From the NCBI RefSeq assembly GCF_038396845.1, contig NZ_CP151587.1, forward strand, positions 2,454,001 through 2,518,000: a stretch of 64,000 bases of DNA, in the 5' to 3' direction. Numbering within the stretch: the stretch's first letter is position 1; every line of letters begins with the position of its first letter. The position numbers and the translations under genes were made by a program. This DNA comes from Gymnodinialimonas sp. 57CJ19. Its GTDB lineage: Bacteria; Pseudomonadota; Alphaproteobacteria; Rhodobacterales; Rhodobacteraceae. The notes under the pieces are model-generated. The model was not told where the DNA came from. It did not search any database and saw only the letters and a program-made list of their open reading frames with translations. Below are positions 19,505-26,744 of this stretch, one piece after another.

Positions 19505-20647
19505 CTACTGTGCCGCCTCGATCTTGGCGGCTATCCAGGCGTGAAACAGGTGCGTCGGCCCATCCATCGCCGGAGAGAACCTGCCGCCGTCAAAGCCCTC
19601 GGCCGCACGGCCCCGCTGCATCCCTTCCACCACGAAGATGTCTTCTTCGAATACGTCTTTCCATTGTCGCGCGTTCTTGGCCCGAAGGGCGGCGTTGGTG
19701 ACGGGAGCGGGGTAGTAGATATGCACATGTTCGCGGGTGCGATTATGGGCGACGGGTTCCAGCACAATGGCATAGGCGTGGTCCCGGTGAACGCCCATCA
19801 GCACGTTGGGAAAGACCGAGATATACTCCGCGCCCGCGTCCCAATGGCTGCTGAGACCTTGGAAATCGGGGAAGGTGGCCCCGTCATCGCCTTTGAGTTG
19901 CCGGTAGACATAGGTGCCTTGGCCCGAGAAGTGGCCCGGTTCTTCGATGTGATAGTGATCCTCCAGGCGCGAATAGGTGTTCAGCGCGGGGTGTACCCAA
20001 GGCAGGTGATAGCTTTCACAATAGTTCTCGACCGCCAGTTTCCAGTTCGTCGCAAGATCAAGGGTGAAGCTGCTGTCGGCGCCGCCGTGGTACATGGGCT
20101 GCTCGAACTCGGCCCACCGTGTCAGAAGCTCTGCGTGGACGTCTTCAAACGGGGCGGCATCGCCGGAGAGGTTGATGAACACCACATCGCGCCAGACGTG
20201 GCTGCGCACTTCCGCCAAGCCTAGGGTGGCACGGTCGATGCCGGGGTGGGCGTTCTGGCCCGGTCCGCCCACATGGGGGGTGGCCACCAGCTTGCCCGAT
20301 TTGGCGTAGCACCAGGAGTGGTAGGGGCAGCGGATCGCGCCTTCGATCTTGCGGGGGGCATCCACAAGGATCATGCCGCGATGGCGGCAGATGTTGAAGA
20401 ACACGCGTACCCGGTTTTCGTCATCGCGCAGCAGCAGAAGCGGCTGGCCCAGGAATTCGATCGGGCGGGCATCGCCGACCTCCGGCACGTCCGCTGCGAC
20501 GGCCAAAGCAGCCCATTGCTGGCGAAGCACTGCGTTGTTTTCTGCCATGATCGTGGCGGGATCGGTGTAGTGGCTGTTGGGCAGGCCACGGGCACGATCA
20601 ATGGGGGCGGTCACATCGGTGAGGGGGCGGATCAGATCATCTGGCAT
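19505..20647 (-). CDS. Rieske-type aromatic ring-hydroxylating / choline-type monooxygenase alpha subunit
   Basis: This is a 380-residue protein. The Rieske [2Fe-2S] ligands are Cys87, His89, Cys107 and His110 (CRHRG and CPYHSW). The mononuclear-iron site is in NWKLAVENYCESYHLPWVHP with His214 and His219. It is a cytoplasmic oxygenase of the family that includes glycine-betaine, choline and carnitine monooxygenases and aromatic dioxygenases; the substrate cannot be read. No reductase or ferredoxin gene lies next to it. The single small gene downstream appears co-transcribed. Confidence 0.88.
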   Translation of the reverse strand: MPDDLIRPLTDVTAPIDRARGLPNSHYTDPATIMAENNAVLRQQWAALAVAADVPEVGDARPIEFLGQPLLLLRDDENRVRVFFNICRHRGMILVDAPRKIEGAIRCPYHSWCYAKSGKLVATPHVGGPGQNAHPGIDRATLGLAEVRSHVWRDVVFINLSGDAAPFEDVHAELLTRWAEFEQPMYHGGADSSFTLDLATNWKLAVENYCESYHLPWVHPALNTYSRLEDHYHIEEPGHFSGQGTYVYRQLKGDDGATFPDFQGLSSHWDAGAEYISVFPNVLMGVHRDHAYAIVLEPVAHNRTREHVHIYYPAPVTNAALRAKNARQWKDVFEEDIFVVEGMQRGRAAEGFDGGRFSPAMDGPTHLFHAWIAAKIEAAQ

Positions 20648-20760
20648 GGCACATGCTCCGGTTGTTGTCTGGCCCCTAGCGTGGGTCCCCGGCGCGTCTA
20701 CGTCTTGCCAATCCGCGACAATTCCATGGCTCCCAAAGACATGGAGAAGCGTGGCGGTGC

Positions 20761-21333
20761 CTAGGCGCTGCCCAACAGGTCCGTCACCGGGGCGCCGGGG
20801 GGCAGGTCCAGCGCCAGCCGCAGCGACGCGCGCCCGCGTGCCAAACGCGACGTGACCGTGCCCGGCGCGAGGCCAGTCTTCCTGGCGATTTCAGCATAGC
20901 TCAGGCCGTCGATGGCCCGTAGGCGCAGAACGACTTGCTGGTCCGGGGGGAGGGCGGCCAATGCCTCAAGCGCTTCGGCGCAGGCGAGCCGCGTGGTGCC
21001 GTCAGAGCCGCGCGGGGCGACCAGTTCATCTGGTTCGATTCCGGTGGAAGGGGCCACAGCGCCCCGGCGATAGGCCCTGTGGCGCAGGGTGGCGAAAGCA
21101 TAGGCGCGCAAATCGTCGATCGGCGTGGCATCGGTGCCGTCTTCAAACGATAGGGCCATGCGCGACCAGACCCGGAGCAGCGTTTCCTGGACCAGATCAT
21201 CGGCCTCATCCGCGGAGCGGGCCAAGCGCCGGGCCGAGCGGCGCAGGTCCGTGAGAAGCGCGGTGAAGATGCGCGTATGAGGGAGGGAGACGTCAGTTTC
21301 TTCCTGGCGAGGAAGCGGATGAGCGTTGGGCAT
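20761..21333 (-). CDS. ECF-type RNA polymerase sigma factor
   Basis: This is a 190-residue sigma-70 family protein. Region 2 has DEADDLVQETLLRVWSR and LRAYAFATLRHRAYR. Region 4 has LPPDQQVVLRLRAIDGLSYAEIARKTGLAPGTVTSRLARGRASLR. GAGG sits 7 bases before the ATG. It directs RNA polymerase to a stress or envelope regulon. No anti-sigma gene is found on either side, because 20648-20760 and 21334-21650 hold no credible coding sequence. The divergent EF-hand protein may be its target. Confidence 0.9.
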   Translation of the reverse strand: MPNAHPLPRQEETDVSLPHTRIFTALLTDLRRSARRLARSADEADDLVQETLLRVWSRMALSFEDGTDATPIDDLRAYAFATLRHRAYRRGAVAPSTGIEPDELVAPRGSDGTTRLACAEALEALAALPPDQQVVLRLRAIDGLSYAEIARKTGLAPGTVTSRLARGRASLRLALDLPPGAPVTDLLGSA

Positions 21334-21650
21334 GGGGGGCCTCGGTCAATATGGGGTTCCGTGAGCACCCATGACGCTGCTGCGCCCTGCGTCATGCCGC
21401 AAGGCGGCAGTCGCGATCCGGGCGGCCTGCGCCCCAAAGCCGCCCATGGCGGGCAATCCATTGCCGACGCCGGTTGGCCTCGGCGGGACGTTGCAGGGAC
21501 GGCGCGGCCATTTGAGCGAAGCGCCGCCGATCGCGGGAGGGGCGCGGACACGGCGGGACGAAACAGGCGCACGAAGGCTCTTCTCTTGTAGATGCCCCGC
21601 CCATGAACGCGGTGCGCATCTGACACGTAACCAAATGAAGGACACCTTTC
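21334..21650. other. Intergenic region between ECF sigma factor and EF-hand gene
   Basis: This 317-base divergent gap presumably carries both promoters. I looked for an ECF-type GGAAC -35 element correctly spaced for either gene and did not find a convincing one. A GGAAC reading leftward at 21356-21360 is too close to the sigma start codon. Open frames across it have no family motifs or good ribosome sites. Confidence 0.4.
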
Positions 21651-21920
21651 ATGGACACGATTTTTGACACGCCGCACCTCAAGGCATTCACCGCAGCAGC
21701 TGCCTTTGGCGCCCTTGTGGCCAGCACGAGCCTTGCGACGGCCCAAGGCGCGGCCGTTGATGCCGATGGTGACGGCATGGTCAGCTTCACGGAACTGCTG
21801 ATCGTTATGCCATCGCTGAGCGAGGCCGAGTTCATGGCGCTTGATGCCGACGGCGATACGCTCCTGAACAGCGAAGAGATCGAAGCGGCGCAGGAAGCTG
21901 GCTTGCTGCCCGTCGAATAA
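21651..21920 (+). CDS. Small exported EF-hand (calcium-binding) protein
   Basis: This 89-residue protein has a signal peptide-like start (FTAAAAFGALVASTSLATAQG, cleavage near residue 33) followed by two EF-hand loops. The first is DADGDGMVSFTE, and the second is DADGDTLLNSEE. Both have the Asp/Asn ligands and the final Glu needed for calcium. A spaced AAGGA lies ahead of the ATG. It is a periplasmic calcium sensor or buffer of unknown partner. It is divergent from the ECF sigma gene. Confidence 0.8.
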   Translation: MDTIFDTPHLKAFTAAAAFGALVASTSLATAQGAAVDADGDGMVSFTELLIVMPSLSEAEFMALDADGDTLLNSEEIEAAQEAGLLPVE

Positions 21921-22031
21921 CTCCCCCCTTCTTGGTCCGCCTTCCCCAGGTTACTGCGGCGGGCCAAGGATGCGGCGCGGGGGCGGGGCAGACGGCCCCC
22001 GCGTCGTGGAGGCTTTGCCGATGGGGCGGCA

Positions 22032-22123
22032 GAGTTTTTTGCAAAAAACTCAGAAAAAGCCTTGCAAGGCTTTTGAGGGAAGCCTTTTGCAAAAGGCTTT
22101 ACAAGAGCCTTGCAAGGCTCTTG
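22032..22123. repeat. Four tandem perfect palindromes with TTGCAA cores
   Basis: Perfect palindromes occur at 22032-22051, 22055-22074, 22080-22099 and 22102-22123. All are centred on TTGCAA, and the centres lie 23, 25 and 23 bases apart. The arms differ (GAGTTTT, AAAAGCC, AAGCCTT, CAAGAGCC), so these are not simple copies. They lie between convergent genes, the EF-hand gene and the exported protein at 22132. They could be stacked bidirectional terminators, a protein-binding array, or a mobile palindromic repeat. Confidence 0.9.
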
Positions 22124-22131
22124 CGCCAAGG

Positions 22132-22746
22132 TCAGCCGTCGAACGGGTCGGCGATGGGGGAGTAGCCCGGCAGGCGCCCACGGTTGAGGCCCCAGACTTG
22201 GGTAAGGTAGGCACTGTCTGCGACGATCACGCTGTCGAGAACGGCCTGCGCGGCGCTGTCTTGGGTGGCGGTCTGCAGCGGTTCCGTAGTGGCGAGGGAC
22301 AATACGGTATCGCTATTGTCAATCTCATAGGTCGCGAAGTGGACCAGGATGTCATCAAACACGCCGCCACGTCCAACATTGGCGAATACGACGCCTTCCG
22401 ATCCAAAGCGGGCATGGAGTTCGGCCAGCGTCGTTTCTCCGAAGACAAGCCCGTCGATCTGCGTGGCCACCGGGCCCGGCGCGGCGGGGCGCATTTCCAT
22501 GAACAGCACGCCCCCGGTTTCGCTATCGGCGATGACCGTGACCATCATGTCATTCAGCTGTGTCCAGATCGACCGGGTAAACGGCGCTTGGGTTTGCGTA
22601 TCGTCGGGCTGTGGCAGCCCTGCGGGGATCGGCTCTCCGAAGGTGATGCCGTGCAGGGTCTGGCCCATTGCTGGCAGAGCCGTGAAGCCCGCCAGCACAC
22701 TCAGCGCCAAGAGGGCGGCGCGCACAGGCGCCAGAGTGGCCCGCAT
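22132..22746 (-). CDS. Exported protein of unknown function (paralogue of 23322-23981)
   Basis: This 204-residue protein has a signal peptide (AALLALSVLAGFTALPAMGQ). The mature part contains GLVFGETTLAELHARFGSEGVVF, which matches GLRVGVTTLREAVALAGSEGFTF in the exported protein on the other side of ilvH; I infer distant paralogy. There are no catalytic motifs. It starts 2 bases after the ilvH stop, so it is in the same transcription unit as acetolactate synthase, though any metabolic link is unproven. Confidence 0.72.
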   Translation of the reverse strand: MRATLAPVRAALLALSVLAGFTALPAMGQTLHGITFGEPIPAGLPQPDDTQTQAPFTRSIWTQLNDMMVTVIADSETGGVLFMEMRPAAPGPVATQIDGLVFGETTLAELHARFGSEGVVFANVGRGGVFDDILVHFATYEIDNSDTVLSLATTEPLQTATQDSAAQAVLDSVIVADSAYLTQVWGLNRGRLPGYSPIADPFDG

Positions 22747-22748
22747 CC

Positions 22749-23306
22749 TCAGGTGCCCCGAGCGATGGCCGCCACGCCCGTGCGAGCCAGTTTGACCTCA
22801 CCCAAGGGGCGCATCAGGTCGCAAAAGGCGTCAATTTTCTCAGGCGTGCCGGTCATCTCAAACACGAAGCTTTCCAGCGTGCTATCCACGACATTGGCGC
22901 GGAAGATTTCGGCAGTACGCAGGGCTTCTACCCGCTTTTCGCCCGTGGCGATCACCTTGATCAGCGACAACTCCCGAGCCACAAAGGGGCCGTCCACGGT
23001 CAGGTCTGCGACTTCATGCACCGGCACCATGCGTTCAAGCTGCATCTTGATCTGGTTGATCACCTGCGGCGTTCCCGACGTCACGATGGTAATGCGCGAG
23101 CGGTGGCCGCCATGGTCCACCTCCGCCACTGTCAGGCTTTCGATATTGTAGCCGCGGCCCGCAAACAGGCCGATGACACGGGCCAGAACGCCGGGCTCGT
23201 TTTCGACCAGAATGGCCAACGTGTGGGTTTCGATCACATCGCTGAGGTGGCTGCGGAGGTCATAGGCGGAATGGCTGGTGGAGCCGCGCTCGATATTGAG
23301 GGCCAT
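22749..23306 (-). CDS. ilvH: Acetolactate synthase small (regulatory) subunit
   Basis: This 185-residue protein has an N-terminal ACT domain (HTLAILVENEPGVLARVIGLFAGRGYNIESLTVAEV) that binds valine, and a C-terminal regulatory domain ending GVAAIARGT. It stimulates the large subunit and gives it feedback inhibition in branched-chain amino-acid synthesis. It is not adjacent to ilvI. Two exported-protein genes lie between them on the same strand, an uncommon arrangement for genes that are usually neighbours. The gap to the gene upstream is 15 bases, so one message is likely. Confidence 0.95.
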   Translation of the reverse strand: MALNIERGSTSHSAYDLRSHLSDVIETHTLAILVENEPGVLARVIGLFAGRGYNIESLTVAEVDHGGHRSRITIVTSGTPQVINQIKMQLERMVPVHEVADLTVDGPFVARELSLIKVIATGEKRVEALRTAEIFRANVVDSTLESFVFEMTGTPEKIDAFCDLMRPLGEVKLARTGVAAIARGT

Positions 23307-23321
23307 GGGCAGAGTTCCTTT

Positions 23322-23981
23322 TCAGGGTAGGACGGTCAGAGGGAAGGCTTCTGATAAGGGAAGGGCAAAAGGGACGGCGCCGGGTCGGTCCATGGGTGTG
23401 GAGCCATGGACATCAGGGTGCCGGGTGGTGAATTCATCGTGGTAGAGCGTGGCCGAGACCAACAGCGCGTCGCGTGGCAACGGCGTGGGGCCAGTGTCGC
23501 TATCCGCTCGGGCAGTCGCAAGGCTTCGGTCTTGAAAGGACAATTCCAGCAGCAAGTCCGGGTGGTCTTGTAACTCATAATACAAGAACCAGCCAATCGG
23601 CACGTCGCCAATCACCCTCAGGCCATTGGGATCATCGAAGGTAAATCCTTCGGATCCCGCCAACGCGACCGCTTCGCGCAATGTGGTGACGCCGACGCGC
23701 AATCCTTGGGTTGCCGGTGGGTGCAATGTCGTACCGATACCGCCGTAGCCGAGACCTAGCGATTGAATTCGGCCATTCTCGTACAGCACTGTCATATGCC
23801 GTTCATACGGCAACGGATAACGCGCTGTTACGGTGCCTTGTTGGGACTGAAAATCGAACGGTTCCCCAAGAACCGCCAATTCCGACGCAGGCATGCCCGG
23901 CAAAAGCCCACGAAAGTCTTGAGCCTGTCCCTGAACGGGCAAGGCCAAGGCGCAGGCAATGGAAAGCGCGGCCCGGATCAT
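23322..23981 (-). CDS. Exported protein of unknown function between ilvI and ilvH
   Basis: This is a 219-residue protein with a signal peptide (RAALSIACALALPVQGQAQ). The ATG at 23981 overlaps the previous gene's stop as ATGA, which supports it over an ATG six codons upstream. The mature protein has a repeated beta-type pattern (GLLPGMPASEL, GLRVGVTTLREAVALAGSEGF) like the exported protein at 22132-22746. No known domain is recognised. Its location inside the acetolactate synthase gene series is the main clue. Confidence 0.7.
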   Translation of the reverse strand: MIRAALSIACALALPVQGQAQDFRGLLPGMPASELAVLGEPFDFQSQQGTVTARYPLPYERHMTVLYENGRIQSLGLGYGGIGTTLHPPATQGLRVGVTTLREAVALAGSEGFTFDDPNGLRVIGDVPIGWFLYYELQDHPDLLLELSFQDRSLATARADSDTGPTPLPRDALLVSATLYHDEFTTRHPDVHGSTPMDRPGAVPFALPLSEAFPLTVLP

Positions 23982-24589
23982 GAGATCGGCACGCCACAAG
24001 CGGGCTCAGGCGGCAGTTGCGGGAAATCAGCGTCGAAGGATTCCAGCGCCTGAAACGGATGCTCGGGCAGATTGAACGGCGGCACGCCGTCGCGCAAGCC
24101 ATAGCGATCACCGGGGAAAACGCCGCCTTCCACCACGGTCTCGAACAGGTCCAATTCGTCCCAACAATGGAACCCGCCGGGGTCCAGTGGACCAAAGCCG
24201 CCCGCGGGATATTCATAGCAAACCTGCGCGCCGCCGATGGGTAGATCAAACAGCTCTCGGCTATCCAAGCCCCCATCGCGGCCCGTGTCGTTCGAGCCAT
24301 CATTTTGCAGCTCCCGCAACTCGGCATCGGAGTAAACACCCCACGACCCCACAATCACATCGGGCAAGTCATGGTACCAAAGATAGGCCGTCCCATCGCC
24401 CGCGGTATATTCGATCTGATTGCCCGATCCGTCATAGAAATGCACCGTCCGCCCGCAGAGCAGGTCAAAGAGAGCCTCAACGTTGGCTTGAGCGTTGGCG
24501 GGCGGGGAAATAATCGTCAGCACACAGAGCGTGGCTGCGGTCAGGCCGAACCGGCGTTCCGGGGTCGCGGTGTCACATGAACCTGACAT
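23978..24589 (-). CDS. Exported Cys-containing protein of unknown function
   Basis: This is a 203-residue protein with a signal sequence (TAATLCVLTIISPPANAQA). Glycine, aspartate and aromatic residues are frequent in the mature part (FYDGSGNQIEYTAGDGTAYLWYHD). Cysteines at LLCGRTV, VCYEYP, HCWDEL and ACGVP suggest two disulfides in the periplasm. It overlaps the next gene by 4 bases and lies about 115 bases after ilvI. I do not recognise the family. A TTAAGGTTTAA sequence lies just upstream of the start. Confidence 0.65.
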   Translation of the reverse strand: MSGSCDTATPERRFGLTAATLCVLTIISPPANAQANVEALFDLLCGRTVHFYDGSGNQIEYTAGDGTAYLWYHDLPDVIVGSWGVYSDAELRELQNDGSNDTGRDGGLDSRELFDLPIGGAQVCYEYPAGGFGPLDPGGFHCWDELDLFETVVEGGVFPGDRYGLRDGVPPFNLPEHPFQALESFDADFPQLPPEPACGVPIS

Positions 24590-24704
24590 TCTTGGGCTCC
24601 ATCATTGGGTTAAGGTTTAATCGGCACGAGTCTGGCGGCGGCCCAATGACCCGGACGAGGTGTAGTCGGAAACCTCGTACCGAGCCCCATGGACCGGGCT
24701 TTGC

Positions 24705-26492
24705 TCACACCAGAACCCCACCCGCGTCGCCGATCACGCCTTGGGTGTCGGCTTCGCCCAGAAGCATCTCGTTGTGGGCCTTGCCTGACGGGATCATCGG
24801 GAAGCAGTTTTCGTGCTTCTCTACCAGGCAATCGAAGATCACCGGGCCCTCGTAGTTGATCATCTCCATGATCGCGTCGTCCAGATCCTTGGGATCCGAG
24901 CAGATGATACCGTGGGCGCCGAAGGCTTCGGCCAGCTTCACGAAATCGGGCAGCGCTTCGGACCAGCTTTCCGAATAGCGCTCTCCGTGGAGCAGCTCTT
25001 GCCACTGGCGGACCATGCCCAACCGCTCATTATTCAGGATGAACTGTTTCACCGGCAGACGGTACTGCATGGCCGTGCCCATTTCCTGCATGTTCATCAA
25101 CCAGGAGGCTTCACCGGCAACGTTGATCACCAGCGATTCCGGGTGCGCAACCTGAACCCCGATGGAGGCCGGGGTGCCGTACCCCATTGTGCCAAGCCCG
25201 CCCGATGTCATCCAACGGTTCGGCGCGTCAAAGTCGAGGAACTGCGCGGCCCACATCTGGTGCTGGCCCACTTCCGTAGTGATGTAGCGATCGTGGCCCT
25301 TGGTCAGCTCTTGCAAACGTTGCAGGGCGTATTGTGGCTTGATCACTGTCTCGGACGCTTTGTAATCAAGGCACCGCACGGCGCGCCATGTCTCAATCTG
25401 GTCGAACCAATCTTTGACGGCAGCCCGATCGGCCTTGCGGCCCCGCGCTTTCCAGACCTTCAGAATGTCTTCCAGCACATGGCCCACATCCCCAAGGATC
25501 GGGAAGTCGGCGTGGATCACCTTGTTGATCGACGAGGGGTCGATATCCACATGCGCCTTGCGTGAATTGGGCGAGAAATCAGCGATCCGGCCTGTGATGC
25601 GGTCGTCAAAACGCGCGCCGATGTTAATCATCAGGTCACAGCCGTGCATGGCCAGATTGGCCTCGTAGGTGCCGTGCATTCCCAACATGCCAAGCCATTT
25701 GTCGCCCGTGGCGGGGTATGCGCCCAAGCCCATCAGGGTCGAGGTGATGGGGAAGCCTGTTGCCTCGACCAATTCCGTTAGAAGTGCGCTGGCCTTGGCG
25801 CCAGAGTTGATCACCCCGCCGCCGGTATAAAACAGAGGCCGCTTGGCGGTTTCCATCGCCTCAACCAAGGCGGTGATGACGTCAATGTCGCCCTTCACCT
25901 TGGGTTGGTAATGGCTGATCTTGGCCTTGGGCTTTGTCGTGTATTCACCGGTGGCGAATTGCACGTCCTTGGGGATGTCCACCAGAACCGGGCCGGGGCG
26001 ACCGCTGGTGGCGATGTGGAAGGCTTGGTGGATTGTATCCGCCAAACGATCGGTTTCCTTCACCAGCCAGTTCATCTTGGTACAGGGGCGCGTGATACCC
26101 ACGGTGTCGGCCTCTTGGAACGCGTCCGAGCCGATCATGAAGGTGGGCACCTGTCCGGTCAGGCAAACGATCGGGATGCTGTCCATCAGTGCGTCGGTCA
26201 GGCCAGTCACCGCATTGGTGGCACCGGGACCAGAGGTCACCAGAACAACGCCGGGTTTGCCGGTAGAGCGTGCATAGCCTTCGGCGGCATGAACCGCGCC
26301 TTGTTCGTGACGCGCCAGAATGTGGCGGATCGCGTTTTGCTGAAAGATCTCGTCATAGATCGGAAGGACGGCGCCGCCGGGATAGCCAAATACCGTATCG
26401 ACACCCTGCTCCTTGAGGGCCTCGACGATCATCTTTGCTCCGGTCATCTGCTGTGACATGCTCTGTGACATGGGCGCTTCATCCTTCTTCAT
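24705..26492 (-). CDS. ilvI: Acetolactate synthase large (catalytic) subunit
   Basis: This is a 595-residue ThDP enzyme making acetolactate and acetohydroxybutyrate for valine, leucine and isoleucine. The N-terminal VFGYPGGAVLPIYDE holds the catalytic Glu. The central FAD-type domain and the C-terminal ThDP motif follow. The normally GDG(S) element reads VAGEASWLMNMQEMGT (about residue 458), so the Mg-ligand Asp is Glu, while the closing Asn-Asn (ILNNERLGMVRQW) is kept. Two starts are possible, 26492 and 26471. Upstream lies a leader peptide and terminator that should attenuate transcription. Confidence 0.96.
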   Translation of the reverse strand: MKKDEAPMSQSMSQQMTGAKMIVEALKEQGVDTVFGYPGGAVLPIYDEIFQQNAIRHILARHEQGAVHAAEGYARSTGKPGVVLVTSGPGATNAVTGLTDALMDSIPIVCLTGQVPTFMIGSDAFQEADTVGITRPCTKMNWLVKETDRLADTIHQAFHIATSGRPGPVLVDIPKDVQFATGEYTTKPKAKISHYQPKVKGDIDVITALVEAMETAKRPLFYTGGGVINSGAKASALLTELVEATGFPITSTLMGLGAYPATGDKWLGMLGMHGTYEANLAMHGCDLMINIGARFDDRITGRIADFSPNSRKAHVDIDPSSINKVIHADFPILGDVGHVLEDILKVWKARGRKADRAAVKDWFDQIETWRAVRCLDYKASETVIKPQYALQRLQELTKGHDRYITTEVGQHQMWAAQFLDFDAPNRWMTSGGLGTMGYGTPASIGVQVAHPESLVINVAGEASWLMNMQEMGTAMQYRLPVKQFILNNERLGMVRQWQELLHGERYSESWSEALPDFVKLAEAFGAHGIICSDPKDLDDAIMEMINYEGPVIFDCLVEKHENCFPMIPSGKAHNEMLLGEADTQGVIGDAGGVLV

Positions 26493-26527
26493 CGCGCTTC
26501 ATCATTCGTATGCGAAATTGTATTTCC

Positions 26528-26559
26528 AAAAAAAAGCCCCCGGACGGTGATCCGGGGGC
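26528..26559 (-). terminator. Rho-independent terminator in the ilvI leader (attenuator)
   Basis: On the minus strand a 9-bp GC-rich stem (GCCCCCGGA / TCCGGGGGC, 26536-26559) with a 6-base loop is followed by eight T residues. It lies 36 bases before the ilvI start and 25 bases after the stop of a leader peptide rich in Ile, Leu and Val. Its 5' arm overlaps the 3' arm of an alternative 9-bp stem. Confidence 0.9.
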
Positions 26560-26600
26560 GCATGGTTCCAGATATGGATGTCGTTACCGACCCATGCGCC
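26557..26600 (-). promoter_or_regulatory. Antiterminator stem of the ilvI attenuator
   Basis: GGCGCATGG (complement of 26592-26600), inside the last codons of the leader peptide, is perfectly complementary to CCATGCGCC (complement of 26557-26565). The second arm runs three bases into the terminator stem, so the two structures exclude each other. A ribosome stalled at the Ile-Leu-Val-Leu-Val codons would leave the first arm free, allowing antitermination. A ribosome reaching the stop would cover it. Confidence 0.8.
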
Positions 26601-26631
26601 TTTTTCCTACAAGTACGAGAATGCCGGACAT
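26584..26631 (-). CDS. ilvI leader peptide (branched-chain attenuator)
   Basis: This 15-codon frame encodes MSGILVLVGKRRMGR, with Ile-Leu-Val-Leu-Val in a row at codons 4-8. It starts with ATG preceded by a perfect AGGAGG (26639-26644) at normal spacing and ends in TAA. It lies directly before the antiterminator/terminator pair ahead of ilvI, the classic layout of a ribosome-mediated attenuator sensing charged branched-chain tRNAs. Confidence 0.88.
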   Translation of the reverse strand: MSGILVLVGKRRMGR

Positions 26632-26744
26632 CGCCGAGCCTCCTATTATCGCGTGGCCGGACGTTATGACTGAGGGTTTTGGGCGTCAACAGGCAAAAGC
26701 GCGAGAGTGTGAAGAAAATGTCGTATCAGCGGCGTTTTGCGCAA

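Noticed and set aside
21352..21362. GGAAC -35-like element for autoregulation of the ECF sigma gene
   Set aside because: It is too close to the start codon and has no matching -10 at the right distance.
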